This document shows positions 1 to 8,454 of a DNA stretch of 64,000 nucleotides, in pieces; position 1 is the first letter of the stretch, and every line of letters begins with the position of its first letter. The position numbers and the translations under genes are program-made. Below the pieces are notes generated by a model that did not search any database, was not told where the DNA came from, and saw only the letters and a program-made list of their open reading frames with translations. The DNA comes from JAFAXD01 sp963760435 (GTDB lineage Bacteria; Pseudomonadota; Alphaproteobacteria; Rhizobiales; Xanthobacteraceae), in assembly GCA_963760435.1 (NCBI GenBank), contig CAVXDE010000025.1, forward strand, positions 328,453 to 392,452, given 5' to 3'.

Positions 1-348
1 GCCGCTGCCCAGGAGCCGCGGGTCGAGCGGATCTTCGTCAACCCGGCCATCAAGAAAGCGCTGTGCCGGGACGCAACGGGCGATCGGGGCTGGCTCCATA
101 AAGTGCGCCCCTGGCCCGGACATGACTACCATTTCCACATTCGCATCAGTTGCCCGGCCGGTAGCCCCGATTGCAAACCGCAGCCTTCGGTTCCGGCAAG
201 CGAGCTGGGTTGTGGGCATGATCTCGATGGGTGGTTCAAGCAGTCGGTCCTTCATCCCAAACCATCGCCTCACCCGGTCACGCCACGCCCCGGAGCGCCC
301 CTGTCGCACCTCCCTGCGGCCTGCCGTAGCGTGGTGATGGCCCCATAA
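1..348 (+). CDS. mepA: Penicillin-insensitive murein endopeptidase MepA (3' end only)
   Basis: The frame is open from the first base of the window and ends with TAA at 346-348, so only the last 115 residues are present. The fragment contains the MepA/peptidase M74 signature: VNPAIKKALC, RGWLHKVRPWPGHDYHFHIR and CPAGSPDC, followed by a CG..LD.WF block. The HxxHxH cluster holds zinc ligands of this LAS-type metallopeptidase. The family is periplasmic and cuts D-Ala-meso-DAP cross-links in peptidoglycan. After the conserved domain there is a proline-rich tail of about 35 residues. The signal peptide and the first metal ligands lie outside the window. Identification rests on motif recognition and is strong. 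Confidence 0.88.
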   Translation, partial: AAAQEPRVERIFVNPAIKKALCRDATGDRGWLHKVRPWPGHDYHFHIRISCPAGSPDCKPQPSVPASELGCGHDLDGWFKQSVLHPKPSPHPVTPRPGAPLSHLPAACRSVVMAP

Positions 349-383
349 GAGTGCTGGCACCGTTTTTGCACCGAAGAGCCCAA

Positions 384-400
384 GGAGGCGATGAGCCTCC
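384..400 (+). promoter_or_regulatory. Perfect hairpin in the leader of the next gene
   Basis: GGAGGC (384-389) and GCCTCC (395-400) form a perfect 6-bp stem around GATGA, 23 bases upstream of the ATG at 424. The left arm is itself Shine-Dalgarno-like but lies only 2 nt from the ATG at 391, too close to serve it. A leader structure is possible; no function is shown. Confidence 0.3.
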
Positions 401-423
401 GAAACCATCGAGGAGCTCTTCAC

Positions 424-837
424 ATGTGTGACTACAGCCTTCAGAACGTGAAGTCGCGCCCTGCTAGCGTTGGTGACAAGTTGACGACCCGGAATTTCGG
501 TACTGGAACCCGCGGGTTTGCGGCACCGGAAGATCCCACGACCGCGGTTTGCGTCCTTCCGGGCACTGAACTCGCGTTCTCCAAGGAGATCGCCTGCGTT
601 TCCCACGGCCTGCTCGGCTGGGGTTCCAAGACCGCCGTCCACAAGACCGCGATCTTCCGCCAGATCAACAAAGACATCCCGCACCGCCACCACGATGCGC
701 TGGAGTTCCCGGACGGCGAGACCGTCCTCCTGACCGAGCTGTGCGAGGGCCAGGAAGCGACCGTGTTGCAGCTGCCAGCCATTCCGACGACCCGAGAAGA
801 GGTGGAGGCCCAGACGCGCGTCACATACGTCGGCTAA
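424..837 (+). CDS. Small conserved protein of unknown function (137 aa)
   Basis: I chose ATG 424 (MCDYSLQNVKSRPA) because GAGGAG at 410-415 sits 8 nt upstream; an in-frame ATG at 391 has poorer spacing. The protein is soluble, with no signal peptide or membrane segment. It has conserved-looking stretches such as KLTTRNFGTGTRGFA, TAVCVLPGTELAF and IPHRHHDALEFPDG. I recall similar short proteins as conserved hypotheticals in Bradyrhizobium-type genomes but cannot give a function. It is a single-gene unit: mepA ends 75 bp upstream and a strong terminator follows within 45 bp, so it may be well expressed. The His/Cys content (MCDYS, HRHHD) could suggest metal binding, which is speculation. Confidence 0.75.
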   Translation: MCDYSLQNVKSRPASVGDKLTTRNFGTGTRGFAAPEDPTTAVCVLPGTELAFSKEIACVSHGLLGWGSKTAVHKTAIFRQINKDIPHRHHDALEFPDGETVLLTELCEGQEATVLQLPAIPTTREEVEAQTRVTYVG

Positions 838-880
838 TCCGAGTACGCTCATCAGCACGCGCCGGGCTCCATAGTGTTCA

Positions 881-907
881 GGCCGTCCTGCGGGACGGCC
901 TTGTTTA
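881..907 (+). terminator. Rho-independent terminator after the small conserved gene
   Basis: GGCCGTCC (881-888), loop TGCG, GGACGGCC (893-900), then TTGTTTAT. A perfect 8-bp GC-rich stem with a T-rich tail is the classic intrinsic terminator form. It ends the 424-837 transcript. Confidence 0.85.
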
Positions 908-990
908 TGAGATGACTGTCCTCAAAGCCCAGGACTGATTGCCCAAGACAGTCTGGTATGCTGCGCCGATCATCGGCCGGGACCAGACAA

Positions 991-2139
991 ATGGACTGCA
1001 ACTTCACCGAAGAACAACTCATGCTGCGGGAGACTGCGCGCAAGCTGATGCAGCGCGTAGCAACGCCCGACTACATCCGCAAGCTCGATCGCGAGCGGCT
1101 CTATCCTTATGAGCTCTACGAGGCCTGGGCGGAAGCCGGGCTGTTTCGCCTGCCGTTTCCTGAAGAGTATGGCGGTCTCGGCAGCAACATCGTCGACATG
1201 GCGATCATCGCCGAGGAGCTCGCATGTCCCAGCGCCGACCTGGTCATGGCCTATGGCGGCAGCATGTTCTGCGGCCTCAACCTGCTGCGCAACGGCACCG
1301 ACGCGCAGAAACAATACTTCCTGCCCAAGCTGCTGGCTGGCGAGATCCGCATGACGATTTCGATCTCAGAACCGGATGCCGGCTCCGACGTCGGCGCGAT
1401 GCGAACGACCGCGCGCCGCGACGGCAATCACTACGTGATCAGCGGTCAGAAAATCTGGCAGACCGGCGCGGGCGCCAACAACAACTTCATCAACGTCTAC
1501 GCCAAGACCGATCCCAAGGCGCATTATCGCAGCGGCATGTCGCTGTTCCTGGTCGACGGCGGCTCGCCTGGATTGGATATCCGCAAGCTCGACATGCTGG
1601 GCCGGCGTTCGGTCGGCACCTGCGAGCTCACCTTCAACGATGTGCGCGTTCCCGCCGATCATCTGGTCGGCGGCGAGAACAAGGGCTGGAACTGCATCCT
1701 CTCGGGCCTGCAGTCGGAGCGGGTGTTTGCGGCGGCATGCGATTGCGGCAGCGCTCGCGGCGTGTTTGAGCTTGCGCTCAACTACGCGAGCGAACGCAAA
1801 CAGTTCGGGCGCGCGATCGGGACATTCCAGTCGATCGCCCACATGCTGGCCGATATGCAGACCGAGATCGAAGCCGCGTGGGCGCTCACCTTGCGCGCTG
1901 CGTCGCTCATCGCTGCCGGCAAGGATGCGCTGCGCGAGATCACCATGGCCAAACTGTTTGCTTCCGAGACATACGTGAAAGCCGCGAATAACGGGATGCA
2001 GATCTTCGGCGGATTCGGCTACAGCATGGAGTTCGACATGCAGCGTCACTACCGCGATGCTCGCGCGGCGACCATTGCGGCCGGGACCTCCCAGATCCAA
2101 CGCAACATCCTGGCCGGATTGATGGGGCTGAAGGTTTAG
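991..2139 (+). CDS. Acyl-CoA dehydrogenase family protein
   Basis: This 382-residue protein matches the usual length of FAD-dependent acyl-CoA dehydrogenases, which make a trans-2-enoyl-CoA and pass electrons to ETF. Visible features are the N-terminal FTEEQLMLRETARK helix, the flavin-binding region SISEPDAGSD with IWQTGAG, the middle beta domain, RKQFGRAIGTFQ, and the C-terminal GTSQIQRNI. ATG 991 fits the family N-terminus; an ATG at 958 would add 11 unrelated residues. At the position where short- and medium-chain enzymes carry the catalytic Glu (YEGT) this protein has AAGT. The base may therefore lie elsewhere, as in isovaleryl-CoA dehydrogenase, or the chemistry may differ. The substrate is unknown. 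It stands alone on the plus strand. Confidence 0.85.
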   Translation: MDCNFTEEQLMLRETARKLMQRVATPDYIRKLDRERLYPYELYEAWAEAGLFRLPFPEEYGGLGSNIVDMAIIAEELACPSADLVMAYGGSMFCGLNLLRNGTDAQKQYFLPKLLAGEIRMTISISEPDAGSDVGAMRTTARRDGNHYVISGQKIWQTGAGANNNFINVYAKTDPKAHYRSGMSLFLVDGGSPGLDIRKLDMLGRRSVGTCELTFNDVRVPADHLVGGENKGWNCILSGLQSERVFAAACDCGSARGVFELALNYASERKQFGRAIGTFQSIAHMLADMQTEIEAAWALTLRAASLIAAGKDALREITMAKLFASETYVKAANNGMQIFGGFGYSMEFDMQRHYRDARAATIAAGTSQIQRNILAGLMGLKV

Positions 2140-2153
2140 TAGCTTCTCTCAGT

Positions 2154-2276
2154 CCTCGTCCTGAGGAGCCTGCCCGTAGGGCAGGCGTCTCGAAGGACGG
2201 CCCCAGGCGAGGCCCATGTTCTTGGCCATCCTTCGAGACGCACGCGTGCTGCGCACGCATGCTCCTCAGGATGAGG
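2154..2276. repeat. Palindromic intergenic repeat (rhizobial type)
   Basis: CCTCGTCCTGAGGAGC (2154-2169) pairs with GCTCCTCAGGATGAGG (2261-2276). Inside lie GCGTCTCGAAGGACGG and CCATCCTTCGAGACGC, so nearly the whole 123 bp can fold. Sequences of this form (CCTCATCCTGAGGAGC...CGTCTCGAAGGATGG) are, from memory, abundant between genes in Bradyrhizobium and Rhodopseudomonas relatives. It lies between convergent genes and could also stop transcription from both sides. Confidence 0.8.
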
Positions 2277-2285
2277 TCAGAAAGT

Positions 2286-3065
2286 CTACGCCAACGCCCC
2301 CTTGTGCACCAACCCGCCATCGATGCTGACGATGGTGCCGCTGGTGTAGGACGAGAGGTCGGAAGCGAGAAACACCACGCTGGCGGCGATCTCATCGACA
2401 GTTGCCGGCCGCCCGAATGGCATGTTCTTGAAGCCATCCCGCCAACGGCTCTCGTCGCCGGCCTTCGCGGCGCGCTGGCGCGCCAGATATTCGACGCGCT
2501 CGGTCGCCACCGGTCCGGGGTTCACACCAACGACACGCACGCCAAAATCCGGGCTGGTGCCACCGATGGCGCGGGTAAAGGCCATCAGCGCCGCATTGCC
2601 GGCAGATCCCGCGATGTAGCCGTAGGTGAGCTTCTCGCCGCCGGCGCCGATGATATTGATGATTACGCCCCGCTGCCGCGCTTTCATCCTGGCGAGATAC
2701 ATGCGCGTGAAATCGACATGCGCATAGACCTTCAGGTCCCAGCCGGCGCGCCAAGCCGTCTCATCCACGTCTTCGATCGTGCCACCCGGAATGGCCCCGG
2801 CGTTATTTACCACGATATCGACGTCGGGAAACGTCTCGAACACCTTGCGACGCGCCGCCGGATCGGACAGGTCCGCGGCCAGGGTCTGCACATTGACCTG
2901 CGCGGACTTGCGGATCGCCTCTGCTTCTTTCGCCAGCAGGTCGCCGGAGCGCGCGACCAGGCACAGGTTGACCCCTTCGCTCGCAAACCATTTGCCAATA
3001 CCGAGGCCGATGCCCTTCGAAGCACCGGTGATCATGACGCTGCGGCCAGTCAATTTGAGGTCCAT
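2286..3065 (-). CDS. Short-chain dehydrogenase/reductase (SDR) with atypical active site
   Basis: This is a 259-residue classical-length SDR. The N-terminal Rossmann motif TGASKGIGLGIG (about residues 14-25), NNAG (about 88) and a C-terminal DEIAASVVFLASDLSSYTSG...DGG block are all present. The usual YxxxK is replaced: the region reads YGYIAGSAGNAALMAF, so the expected Lys is Ser. I have the impression that this GSAGNAA form recurs in one SDR subgroup, so it may be a specialised family and not a damaged gene. ATG 3065 is preceded by AGGAAGG. The cofactor is probably NAD(P)H; the substrate is unknown. It converges on the acyl-CoA dehydrogenase across a palindromic repeat. Confidence 0.82.
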   Translation of the reverse strand: MDLKLTGRSVMITGASKGIGLGIGKWFASEGVNLCLVARSGDLLAKEAEAIRKSAQVNVQTLAADLSDPAARRKVFETFPDVDIVVNNAGAIPGGTIEDVDETAWRAGWDLKVYAHVDFTRMYLARMKARQRGVIINIIGAGGEKLTYGYIAGSAGNAALMAFTRAIGGTSPDFGVRVVGVNPGPVATERVEYLARQRAAKAGDESRWRDGFKNMPFGRPATVDEIAASVVFLASDLSSYTSGTIVSIDGGLVHKGALA

Positions 3066-3197
3066 GCAGTCCTTCCTGGGGCTTTGTTATCGGATCATCA
3101 TCGGGCAGAATGAGAATTGCGAGCAAGTCCCATGACTGTTGTCCGGGGCGGAAGGTGGCTTTGAGGCCCATCCGCGCTTTTTGGGGGAGGAAGAGAT

Positions 3198-3755
3198 ATG
3201 GCTGACGTATCGGTTCTGGACGTACAGGTACCTGCGCAAATCATCCAAAATTGGGGTTGGTTCCTGGCCTTCGGCATCATTCTGATGCTGCTTGGCATCG
3301 TGGCGATCGTGCGCTCGGTGGCGGCGACCGTGGTCTCGATGCTGTTCTTCGGCTGGCTGCTATTGATCGGCGCCGGCATCGAGATCGTCCAGCTCATCAT
3401 GGTCGGCAAATGGGCCGGTCAGTTCCAGCATGTGCTCGCCGCCGTTCTGTTCGCGGTGGTCGGAGCCCTGATGGTGTGGCGACCGCTGGTCACCGCCGAA
3501 ATCCTGACCTTGCTCATGGGCGCGTTCTTCCTGGTCAGCGGCCTGTTTCAATTGATCGAACCGTTCTGGATCGGTCTGCCGGGTTGGGGCTGGCACGTGC
3601 TCGACGGGCTCATCACCGTCATCCTTGGCGTTCTGGTGCTGGCACAATGGCCGGTGTCAGGCCTGTGGGTGATCGGCCTGTTTGTCGGGATTTGGATGAT
3701 CTTCTACGGCGGCGCCTGGGTGGCGGTGGCCTGGGGGCTGCGCCAGATGGCGTAG
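3198..3755 (+). CDS. HdeD-like integral membrane protein (DUF308)
   Basis: This 185-residue protein is almost entirely made of about six hydrophobic helices, with short polar links such as VRSVAAT, WRPLVTAE and QWPVSGLW. The pattern of paired helices with a repeated GI.L.LLG.VA signature is that of the HdeD/DUF308 family in the inner membrane. In E. coli HdeD contributes to acid resistance at high cell density; a role here is inferred from family only. A strong GGGGGAGGAAGAG ribosome binding site precedes ATG 3198. It is a single gene, divergent from the SDR, and converges with the monooxygenase-like gene at 3769. Confidence 0.85.
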   Translation: MADVSVLDVQVPAQIIQNWGWFLAFGIILMLLGIVAIVRSVAATVVSMLFFGWLLLIGAGIEIVQLIMVGKWAGQFQHVLAAVLFAVVGALMVWRPLVTAEILTLLMGAFFLVSGLFQLIEPFWIGLPGWGWHVLDGLITVILGVLVLAQWPVSGLWVIGLFVGIWMIFYGGAWVAVAWGLRQMA

Positions 3756-3768
3756 CGCCTACCCGCGA

Positions 3769-4986
3769 TCAGGGGTCTATCAGCATCCTCGGCGCCCACA
3801 CTTTGCCGGGCACGACACCGAGGAGTTCGCGCGCGCACTCGCGCAGGATTCCAGTGGATGTGGTGGCGTGCTGGGTGCCGGCATGCATGTCGCGGAAGCA
3901 CCGCTGCAGCGTGCCGTCACGCAGCGCGACGCCACCACCATAGTGGTACGCAAAGGCGCAGACCTCGGCGATCGCGGACGTCGCGTAGTTGAGCGCGAGC
4001 CGTGCCAGAGTGATCTGCCGTGTGCCGATCTCCTCACCGCGATCGAGCGCACCCTCGATGTCGCGCCAGGCCTCATACGCGAAGGCGCGCGAGGCCCGCA
4101 CCTTGGCTTCGGCGAGCCCGAACTGCTCGTGAAAGCTCTCGCCGCCGCCGCGCTGGGGGAGGATCTGCGGCCGGCCGGTCTCCTGGCGGGCGAGGCTCGC
4201 GAGCTCGTCCAGGATGCGCCGCCCGACCCCAAGCGCAAAGCCGGTGTGACCGATCGTGCTCAGCCCAAAGATGCGCAGCCGGTAAAGATCGCCGCCTTGC
4301 CGCGCCACGTTCGCCGACTGGAGATGGGTCATCTCCTCGGGCACATAGACGTTGTCGATCATGTAATCGACGGAACCCGTGGCGCGCAGCCCCAGCACAT
4401 CCCAATTGCCGGTGAGCTGGGCCTGCTCGACCGGCAGAATGAAGATGCGGATATCCGGAAACTTGCCGCCCGGCAGCATGCGCGGGGCGCCGTTTTCATG
4501 CACCACCGCGCCGGTGTGGATATATTCGGCATGCAAGAGGCCGCTGCCGTAGGACCACTTGCCACTGAGGCGATAGCCGCGGCCATCGGGTTCGGCCCGC
4601 CCGTTCGGCGCGCCCTGGCCGGCAATCACCGGCATGCGCTGAGCAAACAACTCGTTTGCGGCGCCGGGTTCGAGATATGCGGCCGCCGTGCCCATTGCGA
4701 CCTGCGCCGCCATCAGCACCCAGCCAGTCGAGCCGTCCGAGTAGCTCGTCTGCTCGATCACGCTCAGGAATTCCACCGGACCCGTCTCGCTGCCGCCGAA
4801 GCAGCGCGGAATCCACATCCCGAGAAACCCGTTATCGCGTAGCGCTGCAATCGTTTCGTCCGTCAATCTACCCCGAGCGTCAGCGCGCGGCGCTTCGCCC
4901 GAGAGCAGCGGATGCAGCGCCTTCGCTGTCTCGAGCAGTGATGATTGTTTCGACGCCGCGCGCGACAATTCGTGGGCAAGCGCCAT
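3769..4986 (-). CDS. Acyl-CoA-dehydrogenase-fold flavin monooxygenase (HsaA/DszC-like)
   Basis: The 405-residue protein has the acyl-CoA dehydrogenase fold: an N-terminal helical domain with DETIAALRDNGFLGMWIP, a middle domain with YRLSGKWSYGSG and WDVLGLRATGS, and a helical C-terminus with HYGGG. The RATGS motif and the absence of a catalytic acyl-CoA Glu fit group D two-component flavin monooxygenases (p-hydroxyphenylacetate hydroxylase C2, HsaA, DszC), which use reduced flavin from a partner reductase. No reductase gene lies next to it. It is the second gene of a two-gene unit: the 3-hydroxyisobutyrate-dehydrogenase-like gene ends 2 nt before its ATG at 4986. The substrate is unknown; hydroxylation of an aromatic or acyl compound is inferred. 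Confidence 0.72.
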   Translation of the reverse strand: MALAHELSRAASKQSSLLETAKALHPLLSGEAPRADARGRLTDETIAALRDNGFLGMWIPRCFGGSETGPVEFLSVIEQTSYSDGSTGWVLMAAQVAMGTAAAYLEPGAANELFAQRMPVIAGQGAPNGRAEPDGRGYRLSGKWSYGSGLLHAEYIHTGAVVHENGAPRMLPGGKFPDIRIFILPVEQAQLTGNWDVLGLRATGSVDYMIDNVYVPEEMTHLQSANVARQGGDLYRLRIFGLSTIGHTGFALGVGRRILDELASLARQETGRPQILPQRGGGESFHEQFGLAEAKVRASRAFAYEAWRDIEGALDRGEEIGTRQITLARLALNYATSAIAEVCAFAYHYGGGVALRDGTLQRCFRDMHAGTQHATTSTGILRECARELLGVVPGKVWAPRMLIDP

Positions 4987-4988
4987 GA

Positions 4989-5918
4989 TTACTCCTGACC
5001 TGTTAGTTTCGGGCTCACCGTCATGGCATTGAGGCGCTCCCAGTATTTCACGGCGGCGGTGTGATCCGCGTCTCCACCCACAGCCTCACGAAGGCGCAGC
5101 ATCAAGTCACGGCTCGCGCGGGCCAGCGGCGCGTTCACCCGGATATCCTCGGCGAGATCGGCGGCGATCTTCACGTCCTTGCTGAGCAAGCCGAGCGTGA
5201 ACTGCGTCGCGAAGGCGCGGCTGATCACCTCCTGCTTCAGCGTATTTGCGGTGGCGAAATTGCGCCCGGTCGATTCGTTCATCACATCGACCATGAGGGC
5301 TGGGTCGAGACCGAAGCTGCGTCCGATCACCAGCGCCTCGACGGCCGCCATGAAGCCCGTCCCCGACACGTAGTTGTTGAGCGCCTTCATGGCATGGCCT
5401 GCGCCCGAGCCGCCGACCTCGAACACGCGATGCCCGAGCACCGCCAAGACCGGACGCACGCGCTCAAGCGCGGCTTTGTCGTCGCAACCGACCATCATCA
5501 CCAGCCGGCCCTGCTCCGCACCAGTAATGCCACCGGAGACCGGCGCATCGATCAGCGCAACGCCGCGCTTGGCAAGCGTGGCCGACAATTCGCGCGTGCC
5601 CGTCGGCTCCGACGACGTCATGTCGATGACGATGCTGCCAGCCGCGAGCGATTTGGTCAGCGCGCCATCCTGCTCCTGTAGAAATGCGGCACGCGCGACA
5701 GGACCGGTCGGCAGCATGCAGATGAGGACGTCCGAGCTGCGGCCAAGATCCGCAAGCGAGATCGCGGCGCGCGCTTGATACGACTGTGTGAAAGCGTTGA
5801 CCTTATTCAGATCTGCGTCATGCACCGTCAGCGGATACCCAGCACACGCCAAGTTGGCCGCCATACGCGAGCCCATGGCGCCAATACCGATAAAACCGAT
5901 ACGGATCTCGGCAGTCAT
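4989..5918 (-). CDS. NAD(P)-dependent beta-hydroxyacid dehydrogenase (3-hydroxyisobutyrate dehydrogenase family)
   Basis: The 309 residues include the N-terminal Rossmann motif GFIGIGAMGSRMAANL, the substrate-binding DAPVSGG signature at about residue 125, and the catalytic-lysine region GHAMKALNNY near residue 177. These are the standard landmarks of 3-hydroxyisobutyrate, tartronate semialdehyde and related beta-hydroxyacid dehydrogenases, which oxidise a beta-hydroxyacid to the semialdehyde or the reverse. It starts at ATG 5918 and leads a tight pair with the downstream flavin monooxygenase-like gene. The exact substrate cannot be read from sequence. It is divergent from the molybdenum hydroxylase gene, with 183 bp between the starts. 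Confidence 0.85.
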   Translation of the reverse strand: MTAEIRIGFIGIGAMGSRMAANLACAGYPLTVHDADLNKVNAFTQSYQARAAISLADLGRSSDVLICMLPTGPVARAAFLQEQDGALTKSLAAGSIVIDMTSSEPTGTRELSATLAKRGVALIDAPVSGGITGAEQGRLVMMVGCDDKAALERVRPVLAVLGHRVFEVGGSGAGHAMKALNNYVSGTGFMAAVEALVIGRSFGLDPALMVDVMNESTGRNFATANTLKQEVISRAFATQFTLGLLSKDVKIAADLAEDIRVNAPLARASRDLMLRLREAVGGDADHTAAVKYWERLNAMTVSPKLTGQE

Positions 5919-6101
5919 GGGTTGGCGTCTTTTGCAATGAGCAACACAGACCTCCGTCGTGCCAAACGAATGTTGCCCAGCTGCGTGCCGGGTCTATCCC
6001 AACGCGATGTGACGGGTAACGCAGCCCCAGCCCCAAACTGAGAGTGTAGAGTAGGCAAGACTTGTCCCCGACATGATCGGGGAATGCTGCTGGGGACACA
6101 T

Positions 6102-8436
6102 ATGGGAATGAAGTTTGTCGGCGCGCGGATCAGGCGGCGGGAGGACCCCGCCCTGCTGTGTGGCGCCGGCTGCTTTACGGACGACCTTCGGCTGGACGGC
6201 ACGCTGGTCGCGACCTTCGTGCGCGGCGAGTTCGCACACGCGCGCATCGCCGGCATCGACGTGGCTGCAGCGCGCGCCATGCCCGGTGTTGTTGGCATCT
6301 GGACCGCCGCTGACTTGCCCCAGCCGTTGCGCGGCAAGACGCTGCCGATATGGGTCCCGACCCACACCATGGCGCAGGCGCGCGGATTTCCGCCGCTTGC
6401 ACGCGACGAAGTGACATACGTGGGTGAACCAATTGCTGTTGTCGTGGCCGAGAGTCGCTACCTCGGAGAGGATGCGGTGGATGCCATCGTAATCAACTAC
6501 GAGCCACTGCCCGCAGTTGTTGATTGCCGCGCCGCAGCCGCTCCGAGTTCGCCGACCGCGCATGCACAGGCCAAGGACAATATCGCGGCGCGGTTCACGG
6601 TCGAATATGGCGATGTCGACGCAGCATTCGCGAATGCGCAAGTCATTGTGCGCGCCGAGTTCCGGCTGCATCGCGGCCTCTGTCAGGCCATGGAGGGCCG
6701 CGCGGTGCTCGCCTGGTTCGACGCAAGCACGAACAAACTCACCTTGTGGTCGGCCGGCCAGACGCCGCATTTCATCAAGCGCATGCTGGTCGAAACGCTT
6801 GAGCTCGATGATGAGCACGTACGCGTCATCACGCCCAACGTCGGCGGCGGGTTTGGCCCCAAGGGCATCATTTATCCGGAGGAAGCAGTGCTGGGCGCGC
6901 TCACGCGCACCCTGCGACGGCCGATCAAATGGACCGAGGATCGCCGCGAGCACTTCGTCGCCACCACTCAGGAGCGCGATCAAGTGTGGAGCGTGGAGGC
7001 TGCCGCCGATCGCGGCGGGCGGCTCCGCGCGATCCGCGGTGCGCTCGTTCACGACAATGGCGCCTACGTCCCGCATGGAGTCGTCAATCCGCTCATCTCG
7101 GCGACGACATTGCCTGGCCCGTACGTGCTACCGAACTATCGGATGCAGGTGGAGAGCGTCTACACCAACAAACCCGCTGTTACGCCGCTGCGCGGTGCCG
7201 GCCGGCCGCAGGCTGTGTTCGTGATGGAGCGCCTGATGGATCGCTTGGCCGCGGCGTGCGGGCTCGACCGTGCCGAAATCCGCGCACGCAATCTGATCCG
7301 CGCTGAACAGATGCCCTATCCGGCGGGGTTGCGGTTTCGCGACGGCAGCCCCGTCATCTACGACAGCGGCGATTATCCGCGCTGCCAGCACCTGGCATTG
7401 CGTAAGATCGATTACGAAGGATTTGCCGCACACCAAGCGGCCGCGCGCGCCCAGGGCCGCTACATTGGCATCGGCCTTGCGAACTATGTCGAGGGCACTG
7501 GACTTGGTCCGTTCGAGACGTCGAGCGCACGCGTGCTCGCCGATGGCCGCATCGCCGTTGCCTCCGGCTCTTCACCGCAGGGTCAGGGCCACGAAACGAT
7601 GCTGGCGCAGATTGCCGCCGACGCATTTGGCGTTGGCCTCGAGGACGTCGTGGTCACGGTCGGCGACACGGATGCGATCCGCTTCGGCATGAACACCTTT
7701 GCCAGTCGCACGACGGTCAATGCGGGTTCGAGCATGTTCAACGCGGCGACGCAGTTGCGCGAAAAAGTGCTGCGGCTCGCGGCGCATGTGTTGGAGGAAA
7801 AGCCGGAAGACCTCAAGCTCGATGGCCGCACCGTCACGACGTCGCGCCCGTCAAACAAACGCATCCCCTTGGCCGAGCTTCGCCGCATTGCCGCCGGCAT
7901 GCCCGGCATCACCGTGCCGCAGAGTTTCGAGCCGGGACTGTTCGCCGAGCATACATTCAAGCCGCCGCAGGCTGCTTACGCCAATGGCACGCATGTTGTT
8001 GAAGTCGAGGTTGACCCTGAAACCGGCAAGGTCGCAATCCTGCGCTACTGCGTGGCGCATGATTGCGGCCGTATCATCAATCCGCTGATCGTCGACGGAC
8101 AAATCCAGGGTGGTGTGGCGCACGGTATCGGCAACGCGCTGCTGGAATTCATAAAGTACGACGACGCCGGCCAACCACTCACGACGACCTTGGCTGACTA
8201 CCTGCTCCCGACCTCCGACCGATGTCCCCGACGTGGAGATTGTGCACGTCGAGTCACCCAGTCCAAACAATCCGCTCGGCGCCAAGGGGGCTGGCGAGGG
8301 TGGCACCATCCCGGCAGCGGCGGCGATCATCTCGGCGATCGAGGACGCTCTGGCGCCGTTTGCCATATCGATCAACGAAGCCCCGCTGTTGCCGGGTCGC
8401 TTGTGCGCCCTGATCGGGGCGTGTAAAGCCGCGTGA
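6102..8436 (+). pseudogene. Molybdenum hydroxylase large subunit (xanthine dehydrogenase/CoxL family), frameshifted near the 3' end
   Basis: From ATG 6102 the reading frame encodes a MoCo-binding subunit with RREDPALLCGAGCFTDDL, the GGGFGPKG motif, TPLRGAGRPQA (form II type, not the AYRCSFR of CO dehydrogenase) and QGQGHETMLAQIAAD. The frame breaks at 8214-8217. After it the correct sequence continues in another frame as VEIVHVESPSPNNPLGAKGAGEGG, with a C-terminal catalytic-type GAGEGG, to TGA 8434-8436. Removing one base there restores a 777-residue protein, normal for the family. No CoxS (FeS) or CoxM (FAD) partner lies nearby, so this subunit is an orphan. It may hydroxylate an N-heterocycle or aldehyde; whether it is active depends on whether the shift is real. 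Confidence 0.85.
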
Positions 8437-8454
8437 AACGGGGAGGAATTGCAT

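Noticed and set aside
6084..6101. Earlier ATG for the molybdenum hydroxylase
   Set aside because: It would add six residues (MLLGTH) not typical of the family; ATG 6102 begins the conserved GARIRRREDP region.
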